This document shows, in pieces, positions 47,297-58,369 of a DNA stretch of 61,558 bases (the first letter of the stretch is position 1; each line of letters opens with the position of its first letter). The DNA lies in contig JAJZUL010000017.1 in assembly GCA_021848545.1 (NCBI GenBank), positions 1 through 61,558 of the forward strand, read 5' to 3'. Position numbers and translations under genes: made by a program. The notes under the pieces are model-generated. The model ran no database searches, was not told the DNA's origin, and worked only from the letters and a program-made list of their open reading frames with translations. Origin of the DNA: Pseudomonadota bacterium. GTDB lineage: Bacteria; Pseudomonadota; Alphaproteobacteria; Rhodospirillales; Magnetospirillaceae.

Positions 47297-47336
47297 CATT
47301 GAGGGCGCGGCCAAGCGCGCGGACGCGCGCACTTAG
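47297..47336. repeat. 40-bp GC-rich repeat, copy 1
   Basis: Matches 61394-61433 at 37 of 40 bases. The core reads GCGGCCAAGCGCGCGGACGC. It contains a small internal inverted repeat. Not part of a gene. Confidence 0.75.
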
Positions 47337-47343
47337 GCAGAGG

Positions 47344-47397
47344 GAAAAACAAAACGGGTTAGAGTGTGATGCCCATTTAGGGCATCAAACTCTAACC
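47344..47397 (-). terminator. Terminator with TTAGAG/CTCTAA ends
   Basis: Arms starting GGTTAGAGT (from 47357) and ending ACTCTAACC (to 47397) form a near-perfect stem of about 17 bp around ATTTA. On the minus strand it is followed by CGTTTTGTTTTTCCC, a good termination tail for the small gene at 47419-47631. Confidence 0.75.
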
Positions 47398-47418
47398 TGC
47401 CCCCCGTATCCGCTTTCC

Positions 47419-47631
47419 TTATTTTCCCGGCTTTCCCGCCGGCAGGGACCGGTTGCGCAGCATCGCCGCCACCAGCAGCGGCACGTTGTGGCGGAACATG
47501 GCGGTATAGGCGGGCGCGATGCCGCCGACTTCGGCGTAGGCCGCGGACGCCAGCGCCAAAATCAGACGCGGCATCACACCCCAGGCCAGGAGCGAAACAG
47601 CCGGTTCGTTGCGATATTCGGCATCAACCAT
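47419..47631 (-). CDS. 70-residue protein of unknown function
   Basis: MVDAEYRNEPAVSLLAWGVMPRLILALASAAYAEVGGIAPAYTAM... then a basic, Pro/Gly-ending tail. One moderately hydrophobic Ala-rich helix (about residues 13-34) could associate with membrane. It is supported as a gene by GGGAGG seven bases before the ATG and by a good intrinsic terminator just after it. It lies downstream of amtB but beyond amtB's own terminator, so it may have its own promoter. I recognise no family. Confidence 0.5.
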   Translation of the reverse strand: MVDAEYRNEPAVSLLAWGVMPRLILALASAAYAEVGGIAPAYTAMFRHNVPLLVAAMLRNRSLPAGKPGK

Positions 47632-47701
47632 TCCGGCCTCCCTGGAGCCCGGCTGAATAACGCAGGGCGTGACCGGAACCCTGAAATAACGTCAAGGACG
47701 G

Positions 47702-47734
47702 GAAAAGGCGGAACGGGGTTTTCCCGTTCCGCCT
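47702..47734 (-). terminator. Intrinsic terminator of amtB
   Basis: A perfect 12-bp stem (47706-47717 with 47723-47734, 5-nt loop) is followed on the minus strand by TTTTCC. It begins seven bases after the amtB stop. Confidence 0.88.
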
Positions 47735-47740
47735 CTGGCC

Positions 47741-49054
47741 TCAATGCAATGTTTCGCCATGCAGCGCCATGTCCAGGCCCTCGATTTCGACCTGGGGCGA
47801 GACCCGCAAGCCGATGACGAGATCGACGATTTTCAGCAGAACGAAGGTCATCACCGCGGTAAAGACGATGGTCATGCCCACCCCTTCGGCCTGTACCACC
47901 ATCTGATGGACGTTGCCTTCCAGAAGACCCGGCGTACCGCCGATGATCTTCACGGCGAACACGCCGGTCAGCAACGTGCCGGCCATGCCGCCGATGCCAT
48001 GGACGCCGAACGCGTCCAGCGCGTCGTCATATTTCAGGGCGTGCTTCAGGCTGGTCGAGCCCCAATAACACAGGAACCCGGCGATCAGACCGATGATCAG
48101 CGCGCCGCCGGGCGACACATAGCCCGAGGCCGGGGTGATGGCCACCAGACCGGCGACCGCCCCCGACAGAATGCCCAGAACCGAAGGCTTGCCGCCCTTC
48201 ATCCATTCGGCGGCCATCCAGGCCATGCCGGCGGCGGCGGCGGCGATCTGGGTGGCCAGCACCGCCATGCCGGTATGGCCGTCGGCGGCGGCGGCCGAAC
48301 CCGAATTGAAGCCGATCCAGCCGACCCACAGCATCGACGCGCCCACCAAGGTCAGCATCAGATTGTGGGGCGCCATATTGTCGTGGCCGAATCCCTTGCG
48401 CGGTCCCAGAAACAAGGCGGCGGTCAGGCCGGCGACGCCGGAATTGATCTCGACCACCGTACCGCCGGCGAAATCCAGAAGACCCCGCTTGGCCAGGAAA
48501 CCCACCGGGGCGCCGGTGACGGGATTGGCCGCCCAGGCCCAATGGGCGACCGGACAATAGACCGCCAGCAGCCACAGACCGCTGAACAGCAGCAGAGCCG
48601 AAAATTTCATCCGGTCGGCGAAGGCGCCGGTGATGACCGCCGGCGTGATGATGGCGAAGGTCATCTGAAAGAACATGAACACCGATTCCGGGATATGCCC
48701 GACCATGGACCCGTCGGTCATGCCCCGGCCCATGACGCGGGAAAAGCCGCCGATCCACTCGTTCTTACCGGTAAAGGCCAGGCTGTAGCCCACCACGATC
48801 CATAACAGGGTCACCAGACAGGTGATGGCGAAGCTCTGATTGGCGATGGCGAGCGCGTTCTTTTTGCGGACCATGCCGCCATAGAACAGGGCCAGGCCGG
48901 GGATGGTCATGAACAGCACCAAAACGCCCGAAAGCAGAACCCAGGCGGTGGCGCCGCTGTCGGCCACCGGCGCGGCGGCGGTCTGGGCGAAAGCGGGACT
49001 GGCGGTAGCGACCGAAAAGATGGCGGCCGCAAGGCCGGCCGTACGGATGGACAT
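47741..49054 (-). CDS. amtB: Ammonium transporter AmtB
   Basis: 437-residue Amt/Rh channel with a cleavable signal peptide (ending about AFAQTAAA) and eleven predicted membrane segments. Typical segments are present: GGMVRKKNALA, AWAANPVTG, DFAGGTVVEINSGVAGL, ALDAFGVHGIGGMAGTLLTGVF with the pore-lining His. It takes up ammonium in nitrogen limitation. A glnK gene usually lies directly upstream; here the upstream 204 bp holds no gene, so the P-II partner must be encoded elsewhere. ATG at 49054. Confidence 0.95.
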   Translation of the reverse strand: MSIRTAGLAAAIFSVATASPAFAQTAAAPVADSGATAWVLLSGVLVLFMTIPGLALFYGGMVRKKNALAIANQSFAITCLVTLLWIVVGYSLAFTGKNEWIGGFSRVMGRGMTDGSMVGHIPESVFMFFQMTFAIITPAVITGAFADRMKFSALLLFSGLWLLAVYCPVAHWAWAANPVTGAPVGFLAKRGLLDFAGGTVVEINSGVAGLTAALFLGPRKGFGHDNMAPHNLMLTLVGASMLWVGWIGFNSGSAAAADGHTGMAVLATQIAAAAAGMAWMAAEWMKGGKPSVLGILSGAVAGLVAITPASGYVSPGGALIIGLIAGFLCYWGSTSLKHALKYDDALDAFGVHGIGGMAGTLLTGVFAVKIIGGTPGLLEGNVHQMVVQAEGVGMTIVFTAVMTFVLLKIVDLVIGLRVSPQVEIEGLDMALHGETLH

Positions 49055-49203
49055 GGCAACCTCAGACTGATCTCGATGGTTGCGGCGTGGGTTGGGAACG
49101 GTGGCAATGGCGAAAGCCGTGACCGGCTGCCCGAAAGGCGTCGACGATCACAACGGGACGGTAGCGAATTCCAATGGAATCCGGCTTCGACACCGCCAGC
49201 GGG

Positions 49204-49240
49204 GTTGCGATGATCGGGCGCCGCGCCCGATCATCGCAAC
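49204..49240. repeat. Perfect 17-bp hairpin between acnA and amtB
   Basis: Arms 49204-49220 and 49224-49240, loop CCG. It lies 19 nt after the acnA stop and may mark the 3' end of acnA mRNA, but there is no T-run on the minus strand. Confidence 0.7.
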
Positions 49241-49258
49241 CGCCGACATCAGATTCCG

Positions 49259-51946
<2,688 letters not shown>

Positions 51947-52023
51947 GGGGACCTTTCCCGGTGATGGGGTGGGACGTCGGCGCGACGACGCTATCATGCG
52001 GGGCTTACACCATAAATTTCGAG

Positions 52024-52061
52024 CCCTGTCCAGGGGGCCACGACCATGCGCCTGGACAGGG
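52024..52061 (-). promoter_or_regulatory. 11-bp dyad at the acnA transcription start
   Basis: CCCTGTCCAGG (52024-52034) and CCTGGACAGGG (52051-52061) are exact inverted copies, 16 nt apart, directly next to the putative -10. It could be an operator or a 5'-end hairpin of the acnA mRNA. Confidence 0.5.
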
Positions 52062-52089
52062 TATATAGAGTGGATATCACATATGACGA
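52062..52089 (-). promoter_or_regulatory. Candidate acnA promoter
   Basis: Minus strand TCGTCA (52089-52084), 16-bp spacer, TATATA (52067-52062). The -35 is weak. It predicts a leader of about 110 nt. Confidence 0.4.
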
Positions 52090-52211
52090 TCGTATTGTGT
52101 GCGGCGCACCCACAAAATCGCCATATTCGGGTGTTCAATTATTCGTCATTACGGTCCCAAGCATGTTGTCCCCCGTTATCGGACCCCTCCGGTGGACAAT
52201 CTGGGACCTAG

Positions 52212-52249
52212 ACGGCCGGCGCACCCCCCTGCGCCGGCCGTTTCGTTTG
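52212..52249 (+). terminator. GC-rich hairpin with T-rich tail upstream of ccmA
   Basis: ACGGCCGGCGCA (52212-52223) pairs perfectly with TGCGCCGGCCGT (52230-52241) around CCCCCC, followed by TTCGTTTG. No plus-strand gene lies before it, so it may end a small RNA. Confidence 0.55.
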
Positions 52250-52448
52250 TTGATCGGGCCTCAGGCGCCGGCGCTCGCATCCGCTCGCTTGGCTGTCCTC
52301 GCGCCCTGCGGGCGCTGCGGCGCGCGAGTCTTGGTGCTCCGCTCCGCTTCGGGCGCATAGTCGTCGCTCACGCTCCTCCAGGTGCCGGTGGTCGAAAGCG
52401 GGGGCCTGCGCCATTGCTCCGGCGAGCGGCTTCTGCCATGTTTCCGCC

Positions 52449-53135
52449 ATGAGCAGCGCTTCCTCCGGGTCGTCCCCTTCCGTCGCCTTCACCGGTAGCA
52501 ATCTGATTTGCGTCCGGGGCGGTCGCGTCATCTTCACCGGCCTCAATTTCAGCATCGCCCCAGGCGAAGCCCTGGTGCTGCTGGGTCCCAACGGCTCGGG
52601 CAAATCAAGCCTGCTGCGGGTGATGGCGGGTCTGTTGCGGCCCTTCTCCGGCTCCATCGCCTGGAGCGGCGAGGTTCTGGCCAACGACCCGGAAAGCCAT
52701 GCGGCGCGTCTTCATTATGTCGGCCATCACGATGCCATCAAAGCGGTGCTGTCGGTGGCCGAAAATCTGCGCTTCTGGGCGCGGCTGCACCGACCCGACG
52801 ATCAGGCGGACGAGGCCGTCGCCGCCGCGATGGAGGCGTTCGGCCTGACCCGGCTGGCCGGCGTCCCCGGCCGCATGCTTTCGGCCGGCCAGAAACGGCG
52901 GGCCAATCTGGCGCGGCTGTTGGCCGCGCCCGCGCCTTTGTGGCTGCTCGACGAACCGACCACCGCCCTGGACCGCCATTCGGTCGGGGTCACGGAAAAA
53001 TTGCTGCAGCGCCATTGCGCCGAAGGCGGCATGGCGGTGCTGTCCACCCATACCGACATCGATCTGCCCGGTCATCGGGTTTTACAGCTCGATTCCTTTG
53101 CGCCCTCGCCCGAATTGTCGGAGATTTTGCTGTGA
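52449..53135 (+). CDS. ccmA: Heme exporter ATP-binding subunit CcmA
   Basis: 228-residue ABC ATPase of cytochrome c maturation System I. Walker A GPNGSGKSS, signature LSAGQKRRANLARLL, Walker B LWLLDEPTTALD. With CcmB and CcmC it releases holo-CcmE for heme delivery. The first about 15 residues are Ser-rich and possibly non-native. No Shine-Dalgarno is visible. It is followed after 43 bp by ccmB. Confidence 0.94.
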   Translation: MSSASSGSSPSVAFTGSNLICVRGGRVIFTGLNFSIAPGEALVLLGPNGSGKSSLLRVMAGLLRPFSGSIAWSGEVLANDPESHAARLHYVGHHDAIKAVLSVAENLRFWARLHRPDDQADEAVAAAMEAFGLTRLAGVPGRMLSAGQKRRANLARLLAAPAPLWLLDEPTTALDRHSVGVTEKLLQRHCAEGGMAVLSTHTDIDLPGHRVLQLDSFAPSPELSEILL

Positions 53136-53178
53136 CGCCGGACACCAGCACCCACGGATTTTTCCACCGGCGGCGCCC

Positions 53179-53844
53179 ATGATCCGCTTCCTCGATATCG
53201 TCCGGCGCGATCTCCGTCTGGCGCTGCGCCAGGGGTCGGACAGCGTCATGGTCGTGACCTTCTTCATCCTGACCGTGGTGTTGTTTCCCTTCGGCATCGG
53301 CCCGGAAGCGTCGGTATTGGAACGGGTCGCTCCCGGCGTTCTATGGGTGACCGCGCTGCTGGCGGCGATGCTGTCCCTGGATCGCCTGTTTCAGGCCGAT
53401 TACGAGGACGGGTCCCTGGAACTGCTGGTGCTGACCCCGACCCCGTTGGAACTGGTGGTCGCCGCCAAGGTCACCGCCCATTGGCTGACCACCGGTCTGC
53501 CGCTACTGGCGGCGGCGCCGCTATTGGCCATCTTCCTGCATCTCAACGCGGCCGGGTTCGGCGCCCTGCTGCTGACCATGCTGGTGGGCACGCCGATCCT
53601 CTCGCTGCTGGGGGGCGTCGGCGCCGCCCTGGTGCTGGGCGCCCGGCGCGGCGGAGTGCTGCTGTCTCTGTTGATTTTGCCGCTGACCATTCCGGTGCTG
53701 GTGTTTGGAGTGGGCGCCATCGACGCCGCCATCCTGGGCATGCCGATCGGCTCCTACCTCGCGATTTTGGGCGGTATGTTGTTCGCCGCCCTGGCGCTGG
53801 CACCCTGGGCCACCGCCGCCGCGTTGCGGCAGGCGACGGAATAA
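53179..53844 (+). CDS. ccmB: Heme exporter permease CcmB
   Basis: 221-residue six-span membrane protein (FQADYEDGSLELLVLTPTPLELVVAAK is the usual conserved loop). It pairs with CcmA. ATG at 53179. It is the last gene of the ccmAB unit, which ends at the terminator at 53927. Its partner ccmC is not downstream but on the opposite strand, 5 kb away. Confidence 0.94.
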   Translation: MIRFLDIVRRDLRLALRQGSDSVMVVTFFILTVVLFPFGIGPEASVLERVAPGVLWVTALLAAMLSLDRLFQADYEDGSLELLVLTPTPLELVVAAKVTAHWLTTGLPLLAAAPLLAIFLHLNAAGFGALLLTMLVGTPILSLLGGVGAALVLGARRGGVLLSLLILPLTIPVLVFGVGAIDAAILGMPIGSYLAILGGMLFAALALAPWATAAALRQATE

Positions 53845-53926
53845 TCGCCACGCGCCGCGGCCAGAGCCGTGGCTCCCCTTATTTCCGCATGGTTTTTGCC
53901 CGAACAGGGTGGAACCACACGATACG

Positions 53927-53963
53927 AGATTTGGAGCAAGGGCGACCCTGCTCCAAATCTTTT
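53927..53963 (+). terminator. Intrinsic terminator of ccmAB
   Basis: AGATTTGGAGCA (53927-53938) pairs with TGCTCCAAATCT (53949-53960), with an inner GGG/CCC pairing, followed by TTT. It lies about 80 bp after ccmB. Confidence 0.8.
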
Positions 53964-54028
53964 ACGAGGGAAAGTAGCGGAGGGCCTTGTCACGCCACCC
54001 GCAACCGTAAGCACGGGTAGAGACGCGA

Positions 54029-54067
54029 ACACCGGATCGACCGCCCGCCGGGGCGCCGATCCGGTGT
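54029..54067. repeat. 11-bp hairpin at the 3' end of ccmI
   Basis: ACACCGGATCG (54029-54039) pairs with CGATCCGGTGT (54057-54067) around a GC-rich 17-nt loop. It lies nine bases from the ccmI stop. No T-run on the minus strand, so it may be an mRNA-end structure or a rho-dependent site. Confidence 0.6.
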
Positions 54068-54076
54068 CTTGGCGCT

Positions 54077-54931
54077 TTACGGCAGCGCTTTCAGCTCCTT
54101 GGTGATCTCGGCCCGCGCCGTCGCCGAATTGGGCGGCAGGTTGGCCAGGAGCCGGGTCCACAATACCTTGGTTTTTTCGGGATGACCGTCCTGAGCCTCG
54201 GCCAGACCGACGAAATAGAGCGCGTTGACGCTTTTGGGATCAATGGCCAGCACCTGGCGCATGACCCGAACGAATTCGGGCGGCAGCGGAGCGCTGGGCG
54301 ACAAATCCTCCATCAGCAGTTCGGCGTATTCCATCCGCACCTGCTCGTCTCCCGGCAACAGCGGCAGCGCCTTGCGATAAGCGGCGCGCGCCGCCCGGGG
54401 GCGGCCCAGCACCCTGAGGCTGCGTCCCAGCATGGCCCAGCCATGCCCATCCTTGGGATCCTTTTTCAGATGGTCCGTCAGATGCTGCACCATCTGCTCG
54501 ACGCGATCGATCTGGCTTTGGATCGCCTTGATCTTGCCCACCCGGTCGGCATAGGGCTGATCGGGTAGATTGGGGGAGCCCAACCGGGAATACATCCCAA
54601 AGGTCAAAGCCGGTACGCCGATGACCACAAACACCGCCGCCACCATGGTCCATCGCCGGGCGATGACATTGCTGGCGGCCGATTTGGCCTCCTTGCCCTG
54701 TTCGGCCGCGGCGAGAATCCGGCGCTGAATTTCGATGCGGGCCGCTTCGGCCTGAGTGGAATCGAGCACACCGCGCTCGATATCGCGGTCGAGTTCGGCC
54801 AATTGATCCTGAAAGACGATCAAATCATAGGCGGCGCGCGACGGCATGGCGGCGGAACGCGCCCGCACCAGCGGCACCACCAGGGCAATCAGAACCACCG
54901 CCACCATGGCGGAAAAAATCACCCAAATCAT
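54077..54931 (-). CDS. ccmI: Cytochrome c maturation protein CcmI
   Basis: 284 residues: N-terminal membrane segment, the conserved YDLIVFQDQLAELDRDIERG stretch, a second membrane segment (about 92-112), then TPR repeats in the periplasm (about 150-280). It holds apocytochrome c for CcmFH. ATG shares one base with the ccmH stop (TGATG). Last gene of ccmC-I. Confidence 0.92.
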   Translation of the reverse strand: MIWVIFSAMVAVVLIALVVPLVRARSAAMPSRAAYDLIVFQDQLAELDRDIERGVLDSTQAEAARIEIQRRILAAAEQGKEAKSAASNVIARRWTMVAAVFVVIGVPALTFGMYSRLGSPNLPDQPYADRVGKIKAIQSQIDRVEQMVQHLTDHLKKDPKDGHGWAMLGRSLRVLGRPRAARAAYRKALPLLPGDEQVRMEYAELLMEDLSPSAPLPPEFVRVMRQVLAIDPKSVNALYFVGLAEAQDGHPEKTKVLWTRLLANLPPNSATARAEITKELKALP

Positions 54932-55401
54932 CAGGCGCCCCCTTGCCGCATCACACCGTCCAAACGTCGTTTTTCCTCAGCCGTCAATGGGGTGGGTGGC
55001 GTGGGCGACCGGGATCGGCGGCGCAGATACCCCCCCGCTCCGAGCAACCCGACCAGCAACAGGGCGAAGGGCCCCAGCCACAACACCAGGGTCCGATCCT
55101 GGAAAGGCGGGTCGAGCAAAATGAAATCACCGTAACGGGACACCAGATAGCGTTTGATCTGGGCGTTGGTCTCGCCCTCCATGATGCGCTGGCGCACGAT
55201 CACCCGGATATCCTTGGCCAGACCGGCGTTGGATTGCTCGATGGATTCGCCCTGACAGACCAGACAACGCAGACCGTCACCCAGACGTTCCGCCCGCAAT
55301 TCCAAGGCCGGGTTTTTCAGCTTTTCATCGGGGTCCACCGCCCAGGCGGGTGTAACGAAATGAAACAGCAGAAGAACGGCAAGCAATAAAATCCGTTTCA
55401 T
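54931..55401 (-). CDS. ccmH: Cytochrome c maturation protein CcmH
   Basis: 156 residues with a signal peptide (MKRILLLAVLLLFHFVTPAWA), the redox motif LRCLVCQ (Cys46, Cys49) and a C-terminal membrane helix. It reduces the CxxCH disulfide of apocytochrome c. The ATG overlaps the ccmG stop (ATGA). Short form: the TPR part is in the separate ccmI. Confidence 0.94.
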   Translation of the reverse strand: MKRILLLAVLLLFHFVTPAWAVDPDEKLKNPALELRAERLGDGLRCLVCQGESIEQSNAGLAKDIRVIVRQRIMEGETNAQIKRYLVSRYGDFILLDPPFQDRTLVLWLGPFALLLVGLLGAGGYLRRRSRSPTPPTPLTAEEKRRLDGVMRQGGA

Positions 55402-55937
55402 TGCTGCAACTCCCGAACGATCGGCAACATGGTGTGAAGCCAGATATCCGGCGTGATCGGGCCGATCCGCTTGTACCGAATGATGCCATGGCGATCGATG
55501 ATGAAGGATTCGGGCGCTCCGGTTACCCCCCAGGCAACCACGGTCCGGGCCGGTGACGGGTCCATGCCGATGCGGGCGTAAGGATTGCCATGGCGCTTCA
55601 GCCAGGCGATCGCATCGGCCGGTTTGTCGGCCCAATCGATGCCGTAGATCGGCACCACGTCGGTCTTGGAAATGGCGACCAGGGTCGGGTGTTCCTCGGC
55701 GCAGGCGAAGCACCATGACCCGAACACGTCCACCACCGACACATGCCCCATGAGATCGGCGGTTTTCAGACCCTTATGCCCCGGCAGACCGGGCAGATCC
55801 GTCGGCGGCGCCGGCTTGTTGACCAGAACCGGCGGGATGATGCTCGGATTGATGTGCAGGCCGCGGTAGAAGAACGCCGCCATGCCCAGCACGATGATGA
55901 CCGGCAACAGATAGACGAGGCGTCGCACGTCCGTCAC
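55398..55937 (-). CDS. ccmG: Thiol:disulfide interchange protein CcmG/DsbE
   Basis: 179 residues with a membrane anchor (about 8-24) and a periplasmic thioredoxin fold with WCFAC (Cys76, Cys79) and the cis-Pro loop TGAPESFIID. It passes reductant to CcmH/apocytochrome. The GTG at 55937 overlaps the ccmF stop (GTGA) with GGAG just upstream, which decides the start. Confidence 0.93.
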   Translation of the reverse strand: MTDVRRLVYLLPVIIVLGMAAFFYRGLHINPSIIPPVLVNKPAPPTDLPGLPGHKGLKTADLMGHVSVVDVFGSWCFACAEEHPTLVAISKTDVVPIYGIDWADKPADAIAWLKRHGNPYARIGMDPSPARTVVAWGVTGAPESFIIDRHGIIRYKRIGPITPDIWLHTMLPIVRELQQ

Positions 55938-57931
55938 GCTCCAGCCGGATGAGCCGCCGTGGCCGCCGCGCGGGCGCGCTTCGGCGCGCCCACCCGATGG
56001 CGACGGTCGCTGAGCGACGCGAATCCGCCCAGGGCCAACATGCCCGCGCCGACCCACATCCATGGCATCAACGGATTGAAATAGATGCGGGTCACCCAGG
56101 AATCCGGACCGGCCGGACCGCCGAGAACGGCATAAACGTCGCCGAAGACGGTTCCCTGGATGGCGGCGTCGGTGGTGGGAACCGGCGGCATGACGAAGTG
56201 ACGCTGCTGCGGATGCAGCACCGCCACCTGCCGGCCGTCCTGGGTCACCACGAACGTCGCCTGCTGGGCGCTGTAATTGGGCCCTTTGACGTTACGGATC
56301 CCTTTCAGGGTAAAGCCGTAGCCGCCCACGGTGACCGTCTGGCCGATCTTCTGATTCTGGACCGATTGCGATTGCCAGGCGGTCGATCCGAACATGGCGG
56401 CGACCACCAGGGCCAGCCCGCCATGGGCCAGGCTCATGCCCCAGGCCGAACGCGGCAAACGGATGGCCCGGCGCCATGATTCCGCCAAGGGCGCCCGGAA
56501 CAGACGCAGCCTTTCGGCCAGCTCCAGAAAACTCGCTATCGCCAGCCACGCGGCCAGACCCATACCGCCGGCCGCCCACCACAGGCGTAGCGAACCGCCC
56601 TGCGCAAACCAGGTGATGATGACGGTGGCGATCGCGATCACGGCGGCCAGCTTGACCCGGCCCAACGCGGCACCGAGATCGGCCCGTTTCCAGGACAGGA
56701 GCGGCCCCACACCCAATACCAGCAGCATGGGCATCATCAGCGGCACGAACACCGAATCGAAGAAGGGCGGTCCTACCGAAATCTTACCGCCGCCCACCGC
56801 CTGCACGATCAGCGGATACAGGGTGCCGAGCATGACGGTGGCGGCGCCGGTGGCCATCAGCACGTTATTGAGCAGCAGCCCGCCTTCGCGCGAGATCGGC
56901 GAAAACAGGCCGTTGCCCAGCCGCAGCGACGGCGCGCGGATGCCGTACAAGGCGAAAGCGCCGCCCAGATAGGCCACCAGCAGCCCCAGGATATAGACGC
57001 CGCGCTTGGGATCGACGGCGAAGGAATGGACGCTGGTCAACACGCCCGAGCGCACCAGGAAGGTTCCCAACAGCGAGAAACCGAAGGCGATGATGGCCAG
57101 CAGAACGGTCCATCCCTTCATGGAATCACGCTTCTCGACCACGATCGCCGAATGAAGCAGTGCGGTGGCGATCAGCCATGGCATGAAGGAGGCGTTTTCG
57201 GTCGGGTCCCAGAACCACCAACCGCCCCAGCCCAGGGTGTAATAGGCCCACCAGGCGCCGCCGGCGATGCCGATGGTCAGAAAGGTCCAGGCCGCCAGGG
57301 TCCAGGGGCGCACCCAGCGTGCCCAGGCCGCGTCCACCTTGCCCTCGATCAGGGCGGCGACGGCGAACGAGAACGCCACCGACAGGCCGACATAGCCCAG
57401 ATAGAGGAAGGGCGGATGGAAAGCCAGACCCGGGTCCTGGAGCAGCGGGTTGAGGCCGTCGCCGTTGATCGGCGCCGGGTTGACCCGCAGGAAGGGATTG
57501 GAGGCCAGCAGGCAGAAGGTCAGAAAACCGACGCCCACCATCGCCTGCACCGAAAGGGTGCGCGCCTTCAGCCCCGGCGGCAGATTGCGGCCGAACACGG
57601 CCACCGCCATCCCGAACAGGGACAGGATGGTGACCCACAGCAGCAGCGATCCTTCGTGAGATCCCCACACGCCGGTGATGCGGTACAGCATCGGCTTGTG
57701 GGTATGGGAATTCTGGACGACGTTGAGGACTGAGAAATCAAGAGTGACCTGGGCGTGCATCAAGGCCAGGAAGGCGATGAAGATCAAGAGGAACTGGACG
57801 GTGGCGGCGGTGCCGCCCACCCGCATCCAGGCGACGTCGCCGCGGCTGGCGCCGATCAGGGGAACGATGGCCTGCACCACGGCGACCGCCAGTGCAAGGA
57901 TCAGGGCAAAATGGCCGATTTCCGTAATCAT
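55934..57931 (-). CDS. ccmF: Heme lyase subunit CcmF
   Basis: 665-residue polytopic protein, the heme-attaching core of System I. The tryptophan-rich WWD motif (GWGGWWFWDPTENASF) lies at about residues 233-250 with flanking conserved His residues. Full length, about 15 membrane segments. ATG at 57931, six bases after ccmE. Confidence 0.96.
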   Translation of the reverse strand: MITEIGHFALILALAVAVVQAIVPLIGASRGDVAWMRVGGTAATVQFLLIFIAFLALMHAQVTLDFSVLNVVQNSHTHKPMLYRITGVWGSHEGSLLLWVTILSLFGMAVAVFGRNLPPGLKARTLSVQAMVGVGFLTFCLLASNPFLRVNPAPINGDGLNPLLQDPGLAFHPPFLYLGYVGLSVAFSFAVAALIEGKVDAAWARWVRPWTLAAWTFLTIGIAGGAWWAYYTLGWGGWWFWDPTENASFMPWLIATALLHSAIVVEKRDSMKGWTVLLAIIAFGFSLLGTFLVRSGVLTSVHSFAVDPKRGVYILGLLVAYLGGAFALYGIRAPSLRLGNGLFSPISREGGLLLNNVLMATGAATVMLGTLYPLIVQAVGGGKISVGPPFFDSVFVPLMMPMLLVLGVGPLLSWKRADLGAALGRVKLAAVIAIATVIITWFAQGGSLRLWWAAGGMGLAAWLAIASFLELAERLRLFRAPLAESWRRAIRLPRSAWGMSLAHGGLALVVAAMFGSTAWQSQSVQNQKIGQTVTVGGYGFTLKGIRNVKGPNYSAQQATFVVTQDGRQVAVLHPQQRHFVMPPVPTTDAAIQGTVFGDVYAVLGGPAGPDSWVTRIYFNPLMPWMWVGAGMLALGGFASLSDRRHRVGAPKRARAAATAAHPAGA

Positions 57932-57937
57932 TTGACC

Positions 57938-58369
57938 TCAACCTCCCTTCCACTCGCCATGCTTCTTCAGCTCTTCAACAACTTGAGGCGGCATATATTT
58001 CTGGTCGTGCTTGGCCAAAATCTCGGTGGCGTGGAACACGCCATCGGGTTCCATGCGTCCCTCGGCCACCACCCCCTGACCTTCGCGGAACAGGTCAGGC
58101 AGAATGCCGGTGTAAGTGACCGGTACGGAATTGGTGTGATCGGTTACGCGGAACGTCACCGTCTTGCCGTCCTTGACCAAGGTCCCGCGCTGGACCAATC
58201 CGCCGATGCGAAACCGTTCGCCCAGGGGGATGTGCTTGGTCAGAAGCTGGGTCGGACTGTAGAAGAAGACGATGTCGGAGCTGATGGCATTAAGGACCAG
58301 TCCGACCGACGTGCCCAGCGCCAACATGCCGACAATGACGAAATAAAGCCGACGACGCTTTCGGGTCAT
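57938..58369 (-). CDS. ccmE: Heme chaperone CcmE
   Basis: 143 residues: N-terminal anchor and OB-fold with the covalent heme-binding His121 in AKHDQKY (the HxxxY type, Tyr125). It carries heme from CcmC to CcmF. ATG overlaps the ccmD stop (ATGA). Confidence 0.95.
   Translation of the reverse strand: MTRKRRRLYFVIVGMLALGTSVGLVLNAISSDIVFFYSPTQLLTKHIPLGERFRIGGLVQRGTLVKDGKTVTFRVTDHTNSVPVTYTGILPDLFREGQGVVAEGRMEPDGVFHATEILAKHDQKYMPPQVVEELKKHGEWKGG

Larger units (their letters stand above)
51947..52448. other. acnA-ccmA divergent intergenic region
   Basis: 502 bp. It holds the acnA promoter and dyad (52024-52089), a stretch without genes (52090-52211), a GC-rich hairpin with T-rich tail (52212-52249), and GC-rich non-coding DNA up to ccmA. 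Open frames here show no coding character. ccmA has no clear ribosome-binding site. Confidence 0.5.

Noticed and set aside
53970-54060. Structured RNA or riboswitch between ccmB and ccmI
   Set aside because: The region lies downstream of both convergent operons; no known aptamer consensus is matched and the hairpins are explained as 3' ends.
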